From the NCBI GenBank assembly GCA_011773575.1, contig WVXJ01000220.1, forward strand, positions 22,786 to 50,000: a stretch of 27,215 nt of DNA, given 5' to 3'. The DNA is from Armatimonadota bacterium (GTDB taxonomy: Bacteria > Armatimonadota > Hebobacteria > Hebobacterales > WVXJ01). Positions 24,334-27,215 of the stretch are shown here, one piece after another. A program made the position numbers and the translations under genes. Within the stretch, counting starts at the first letter, position 1. Every line of letters starts with the position of its first letter. Under the pieces are notes generated by a model. That model worked only from the letters and a program-made list of their open reading frames with translations, was not told the DNA's origin and made no database searches.

Positions 24334-24362
24334 TTGAATTTTCGGCGCGATCGGGGTATAAT
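24334..24362 (+). promoter_or_regulatory. Sigma70-type promoter for the Arg/Gly-rich exported protein
   Basis: TTGAAT at 24334-24339 is followed by a 17-base spacer and a perfect TATAAT at 24357-24362. A start near 24369 gives a leader of about 45 bases before ATG 24414. This is the closest consensus match in the window, suggesting steady, strong expression of the downstream gene. Confidence 0.75.
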
Positions 24363-24413
24363 CTTGTGTATCAGAATTACTCGCCGGCACAAGTGCTCCA
24401 GGGAGGACACCGT

Positions 24414-26165
24414 ATGAAGGCCGCAGTCAGCGCAAGGGTAGTTTGTTTGATGGCTGCTGTAATGCTGACCATCACGAGTGCTCTCGTACAAGCGAGAAGC
24501 CTTTGGACACCTCCGCCGCTTTCCGAGATGAAGAAGGATTGGTCTGCTGGAACGGAGTCCTTCCAGCGCTCTCAAAGCCGACAAACGGTTGTTCCTTTCA
24601 ATGTGAAGATTATTCTTCCCACTGACGAGAAGGCTTTACGAGGAGTGGTTGATGTCAGGGCCGAAGGAGTGGAACTCGGTGGTTACGCGGTCTTTCGCAT
24701 AGATGGCGAGTTTGCATATGCCACATTCGTGCCTTACACGATGCGCTGGGATACTGCAGGCCTGGAAGACGGTGAGCACGAGATTCATGTAGCCGCCTAT
24801 GGTGCTGACCGGCAACTTACCGGTTATGGCTCAAAAAGGGTACGGGTGCGTAATCGTATTCTTGGGGCGGTTCCCGCTGAAGGCATTTCGCTCCAACTGC
24901 GCACTCGCAAGGGGGAGACAATCGTAAGAAATGTTGAGGGCAAAGCCGAAGTTACCGGCCTCGACCCACAACTTACTCTGCCGGCCAGTCTGCAGGGAAT
25001 CTCTGGTCGTCTCTATGCGCGCATGAGTCAATCCATTCTGAGCATCGACGACACTGACAATAGCGCCAATCTTCGCACCAGTGTCAGGCTGGGCATGCTC
25101 AGTACGAATGGAATAGAAAAGGAACTGGAGGAAAAGGGACATTACGGAATTGCCAGCCTCATGACCAATGGTCTTGAACTGCCGCCTCCTCCCGGCAGTA
25201 CCAGACCCAGAATCGGCCTTGGAGAGGTCTCGCTTGCCGTACCCGTAGGTCTTGTCCAGGAGGGCATGACTTGGACTTCCCCAATGCGCGTGATTCCTAC
25301 CCTGGCACAACGCAACTCCGTACAGGTTGAAGGAAGCCATACTTTTGACGGTGTCTGGTGGATGAAGGGACGAAGGTGCGCCAGAATCTCTTCCATCTAT
25401 GATATTGACGAAGTCTACCTCTCCGCAGCAAGACCCGCGCCTGTTGCATTGGCGGTTTTCCCGGGATATGTAAGCCAATTCACATTTATGCCTGGGGGAG
25501 GAACACCTCCGGGAGTAGGCAAGGTTGGCGGAAAGCAGGATCCTCAAAGAAGCGCCAGACGAGGCCAAAGCGGAACGAGACGTTCCGGAAGAAGCGCAAG
25601 GCCGAGAGGTGGTGCGACTGGCGGGGGACGCACGTTACGGGCGGGCAGAACAACAGCTAGTCGGAGGACTCGTATCACACGACCAAGTACCCTTAAAGTC
25701 CCTACAGGCACCCTGAAGCGACTCGCACGGTCTCCCATAACCGCGCGGCTTACCGGTGTCTCCGGGGACCGCACCACCTGGATTGATATTGATAAAGGAA
25801 TCGTGGTGCGAGTCGAAGACCATATCGCTGGGACTCTCGTAATCTTGGACGCGGACAGCGGATCGACTAATGCCTCTCTGTTCACCCCGTCTGGTATGCC
25901 TGGATCCGGAATAGAACTCACCGCCAGTATGGGCCGCGGCAGACCAGGTGGGGGCGGCCGCTCCGCAGGTGGTATGCGAAGCTCTCGGGGCGGACGCGGA
26001 ACAAGCCGAGTCAGAACCAGCGGAGGTCGCCGCGGCACCGGCGGTCGCTCTTCCGGTACGGTACGGAGACGCATAGTAAGAAGCACTCCCACCGAGCAGA
26101 TCGAGCTTCCGGCACTCCAGCGGCTTCCTTATAGCCTAACCATGATAATAGAGATCGCGTACTGA
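24414..26165 (+). CDS. Exported protein with Ig-like domain and two Arg/Gly-rich tracts
   Basis: A 583-residue protein I cannot assign to a named family. Start ATG 24414 has GGGAGG eight bases upstream. A signal peptide covers about 1-27 (cleavage near LVQA). Residues about 62-147 look like a bacterial Ig-type beta-sandwich (VDVRAEGVELGGYAVFRIDG, then MRWDTAGLEDGEHEIHVAAY). A second beta-rich region at 155-350 follows. Two Arg/Gly/Ser-rich tracts occupy about 377-425 and 506-555 (for example RRGQSGTRRSGRSARPRGG). Between them a normal-looking beta segment (GDRTTWIDIDKGIVVRVEDH, 451-470) resumes, as if the first tract were an insertion in one domain. The end (LPYSLTMIIEIAY) is hydrophobic and aromatic. 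The strong positive charge outside the membrane would suit binding to polyanions, which is inference. Confidence 0.75.
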   Translation: MKAAVSARVVCLMAAVMLTITSALVQARSLWTPPPLSEMKKDWSAGTESFQRSQSRQTVVPFNVKIILPTDEKALRGVVDVRAEGVELGGYAVFRIDGEFAYATFVPYTMRWDTAGLEDGEHEIHVAAYGADRQLTGYGSKRVRVRNRILGAVPAEGISLQLRTRKGETIVRNVEGKAEVTGLDPQLTLPASLQGISGRLYARMSQSILSIDDTDNSANLRTSVRLGMLSTNGIEKELEEKGHYGIASLMTNGLELPPPPGSTRPRIGLGEVSLAVPVGLVQEGMTWTSPMRVIPTLAQRNSVQVEGSHTFDGVWWMKGRRCARISSIYDIDEVYLSAARPAPVALAVFPGYVSQFTFMPGGGTPPGVGKVGGKQDPQRSARRGQSGTRRSGRSARPRGGATGGGRTLRAGRTTASRRTRITRPSTLKVPTGTLKRLARSPITARLTGVSGDRTTWIDIDKGIVVRVEDHIAGTLVILDADSGSTNASLFTPSGMPGSGIELTASMGRGRPGGGGRSAGGMRSSRGGRGTSRVRTSGGRRGTGGRSSGTVRRRIVRSTPTEQIELPALQRLPYSLTMIIEIAY

Positions 26166-26190
26166 CATCATAGACGCGATGATCGCCTCT

Positions 26191-26210
26191 GCGGGCCAGA
26201 TCTTGCCCGC
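26191..26210. repeat. 20-base near-perfect inverted repeat after the Arg/Gly-rich gene
   Basis: GCGGGC and GCCCGC flank a central AGATCT, with one mismatch on each side. It lies 25 bases after the stop codon and could form a hairpin, but no T-tract follows, so terminator function is weak. It may equally be an operator-like site. Confidence 0.3.
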
Positions 26211-26355
26211 TGCCCACAGTGTTCTTAACCCGATGCGCAGTCTGAACGACTGTTTGCGTCTCCTGCTTTAGGACCCACCCGAATTATCCTATTGACCGCA
26301 AACATGGTATATGCATTTCTGCTGGCAAGCGTTTGACATGGTAGGAGTCGGGAGC

Positions 26356-26589
26356 ATGCGGCCTCACTACTGGCGAAAGCCAATCGGTGAGATTCTTATC
26401 GAAAAGGGCCTGGCCACTCGCCTCCAATTGGAACAGGGACTGGCCCTTCAGCAACATAAGCCGGGCCAGAAGATTGGCGCGATTCTGGTGGGACTTGGCT
26501 ATGTCACCACGAAGGATCTGCTGCGCGCATACGCGGACCAGTTAGGCACAGCTTATGCAAAGGCCTGGGTAGGATGGCGCGAGAGCTGA
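26356..26589 (+). CDS. Stand-alone GspE/MshE N-terminal (MshEN-like) domain protein, copy 1
   Basis: A 77-residue protein that is almost only one T2SSE_N/MshEN-type domain, normally the N-terminus of type II secretion or pilus ATPases. Two repeats of the family pattern are visible: IGEILIEKGLATRLQLEQGL (10-29) and IGAILVGLGYVTTKDLLRAY (about 40-59), each with the GxxL-x-G...L..Q spacing. MshEN domains of MshE are known to bind cyclic di-GMP using such motifs; here the leading Arg of the first motif is Pro (KPIG) and of the second is Lys (QKIG), so binding is uncertain. Start ATG 26356 has AGGAG eight bases ahead. A close paralogue follows 163 bp later. No ATPase domain follows. Confidence 0.75.
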   Translation: MRPHYWRKPIGEILIEKGLATRLQLEQGLALQQHKPGQKIGAILVGLGYVTTKDLLRAYADQLGTAYAKAWVGWRES

Positions 26590-26713
26590 GGGGCTTCCTG
26601 ACCGGGTGTTTCGCGTCAAGTGCAGACCGTCTGATTTGAAGAGAGAGTCCGCCCGGGCTTGCGACTTGCAGGCTATGATATATGGAGCGCGACTCCGCTG
26701 GTAGCATTGATTT

Positions 26714-26746
26714 CATGGCGAGTATTATTTTGCCATGATAGGAGGG
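26714..26746 (+). promoter_or_regulatory. Stem-loop with ribosome site ahead of MshEN copy 2
   Basis: A perfect inverted repeat (CATGGC / GCCATG, seven pairs counting the flanking T-A) with a 12-base loop lies directly before AGGAGGG (26740-26746). It also buries an in-frame ATG (26735). It could adjust translation or serve as an operator. No protein or ligand is implied by the sequence. Confidence 0.35.
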
Positions 26747-26752
26747 ATGGCT

Positions 26753-26977
26753 TTGCAGCCGCGCAACTGGCGAAAACCCATCGGCGAGATACTGGTTGAG
26801 AAAGAGTTAGTCACTCGCGCCCAACTTGAAGAGGCACTCGTTCTGCAGCGCCGCCAGCCGGGTAAGAAGATTGGTGAGGTCCTTGTGAAACTCGGCTATG
26901 TCGACAAGAAGGATGTGCTTCGCGCCCACGCCGAGCAATTAGGCATGATGTACGAAACAGGGGTTGACACAGACTGA
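26753..26977 (+). CDS. Stand-alone MshEN-like domain protein, copy 2
   Basis: Paralogue of the preceding gene, about two-thirds identical over 62 residues by hand alignment (shared WRKPIGEIL, then KIG..LV.LGYV.KKDVLRA). It is 74 residues from TTG 26753. I chose TTG because AGGAGG ends seven bases before it, and LQPRNWRKP then lines up with the start MRPHYWRKP of copy 1. ATG 26747 abuts the ribosome site, and ATG 26735 lies inside a stem-loop, so both fit worse. Motif 1 again has Pro (KPIG) at the Arg position and motif 2 Lys (KKIG). The product ends acidic (TGVDTD). Both copies share the likely role of small c-di-GMP or protein-interaction modules. Confidence 0.72.
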   Translation: MQPRNWRKPIGEILVEKELVTRAQLEEALVLQRRQPGKKIGEVLVKLGYVDKKDVLRAHAEQLGMMYETGVDTD

Positions 26978-27015
26978 GGCCCCGCCAAACATGCCTGAAG
27001 CCTCCGTCCGACCGT

Positions 27016-27215
27016 CTACTTCACCAGTCGGGAGCGTATTCCCTCCAACAGCTCCTTCGCAGCGGCAAAATCTGTCCACTGTTGTTCGCCGGTGATTTCC
27101 CGCTCTATCGTTAGCGGACCGCGGTAATCCAGGTCCCACAGTTTCTTGATCAACGCTTCGATATTTACATCACCTTCGCCCAGGCGCGCCTCACCGCCGA
27201 ATTCCCCAGCCTGCT
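27016..27215 (-). CDS. Sugar phosphate isomerase/epimerase, C-terminal part (N-terminus beyond window)
   Basis: The last 65 or so residues of a xylose-isomerase-like TIM-barrel protein. The end of the barrel reads RLGEGDVNIEALIKKL, then YRGPLTIEREI, which matches the last beta strands and the conserved GEGxVD and PLTIER patterns of this family. Stop is TAG at 27016-27018. The metal-binding residues would lie mostly outside the window, though the Glu in TIEREI is in the position used by some members. The substrate is unknown. The two MshEN-like genes on the other strand converge on it. Confidence 0.8.
   Translation of the reverse strand, partial: QAGEFGGEARLGEGDVNIEALIKKLWDLDYRGPLTIEREITGEQQWTDFAAAKELLEGIRSRLVK

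Noticed and set aside
25544..26092. Pro/Arg-rich frame antisense to the Arg/Gly-rich protein
   Set aside because: It is the complement of the Gly/Arg codons, with no ribosome site. The sense frame has a signal peptide and promoter.
1..27215. CRISPR arrays, tRNA or rRNA genes, insertion sequences, integrase or phage genes
   Set aside because: I looked for repeated spacers, cloverleaf patterns, transposase motifs and terminal repeats on both strands and saw none.

Overview
The window reads as a dense chromosomal segment of a diderm, probably uncultured bacterium of roughly mid-50s GC%. Three things support a diderm. There is a complete ExbB-ExbD-TonB-receptor operon, with a receptor ending in a beta-barrel type terminal Phe. 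There is also a signal-peptide-bearing zinc/manganese-type binding protein, and several exported proteins. I cannot fix the phylum from sequence alone. The housekeeping genes (unusual prs, TrpB2, R3H-type ATPase, MTH1187-type protein) would fit a deep-branching or candidate phylum. I saw no phage, insertion sequence, CRISPR array, tRNA or rRNA.

Layout. 1-3452 is all on the minus strand: a truncated 5'-nucleotidase-like metallophosphatase behind prs, a small exported protein with its own extended -10 promoter, an MTH1187 thiamine-binding-type protein, and an Fe/Mn superoxide dismutase with a Tat-like extension. A GNAT acetyltransferase (plus) converges on a cyanophycinase-like S51 peptidase (minus) that is followed by a 34-codon ORF. 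After the only gene-free stretch over 300 bp (5002-5339), the plus-strand operon exbB-exbD-tonB-receptor fills 5340-9954 and ends at a strong hairpin. A membrane-fused spermidine-synthase-like gene follows.

From 21286 down to 11816 the minus strand carries eight closely packed genes: glyoxalase, metal-binding lipoprotein, ABC ATPase, ABC permease, GH38 alpha-mannosidase, pyrE-like phosphoribosyltransferase, class I aminotransferase and an R3H/AAA ATPase. Many junctions are overlaps or gaps under 30 bp. A small unknown gene diverges from this block, followed on the plus strand by an orphan trpB2 with a clear terminator and a D-lactate-dehydrogenase-like gene. Next come an exported protein with two Arg/Gly-rich tracts behind a near-consensus sigma70 promoter, and two tandem paralogous 74-77 aa proteins made of little more than a GspE/MshE N-terminal domain. 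The window closes with the C-terminus of a sugar phosphate isomerase/epimerase on the minus strand.

Functional themes are envelope nutrient uptake (TonB system, metal ABC importer), PRPP and pyrimidine salvage (prs, pyrE), oxidative and aldehyde detoxification (SOD, glyoxalase) and polysaccharide turnover (GH38). The least explained parts are the Arg/Gly-rich exported protein and the twin stand-alone MshEN-like proteins.
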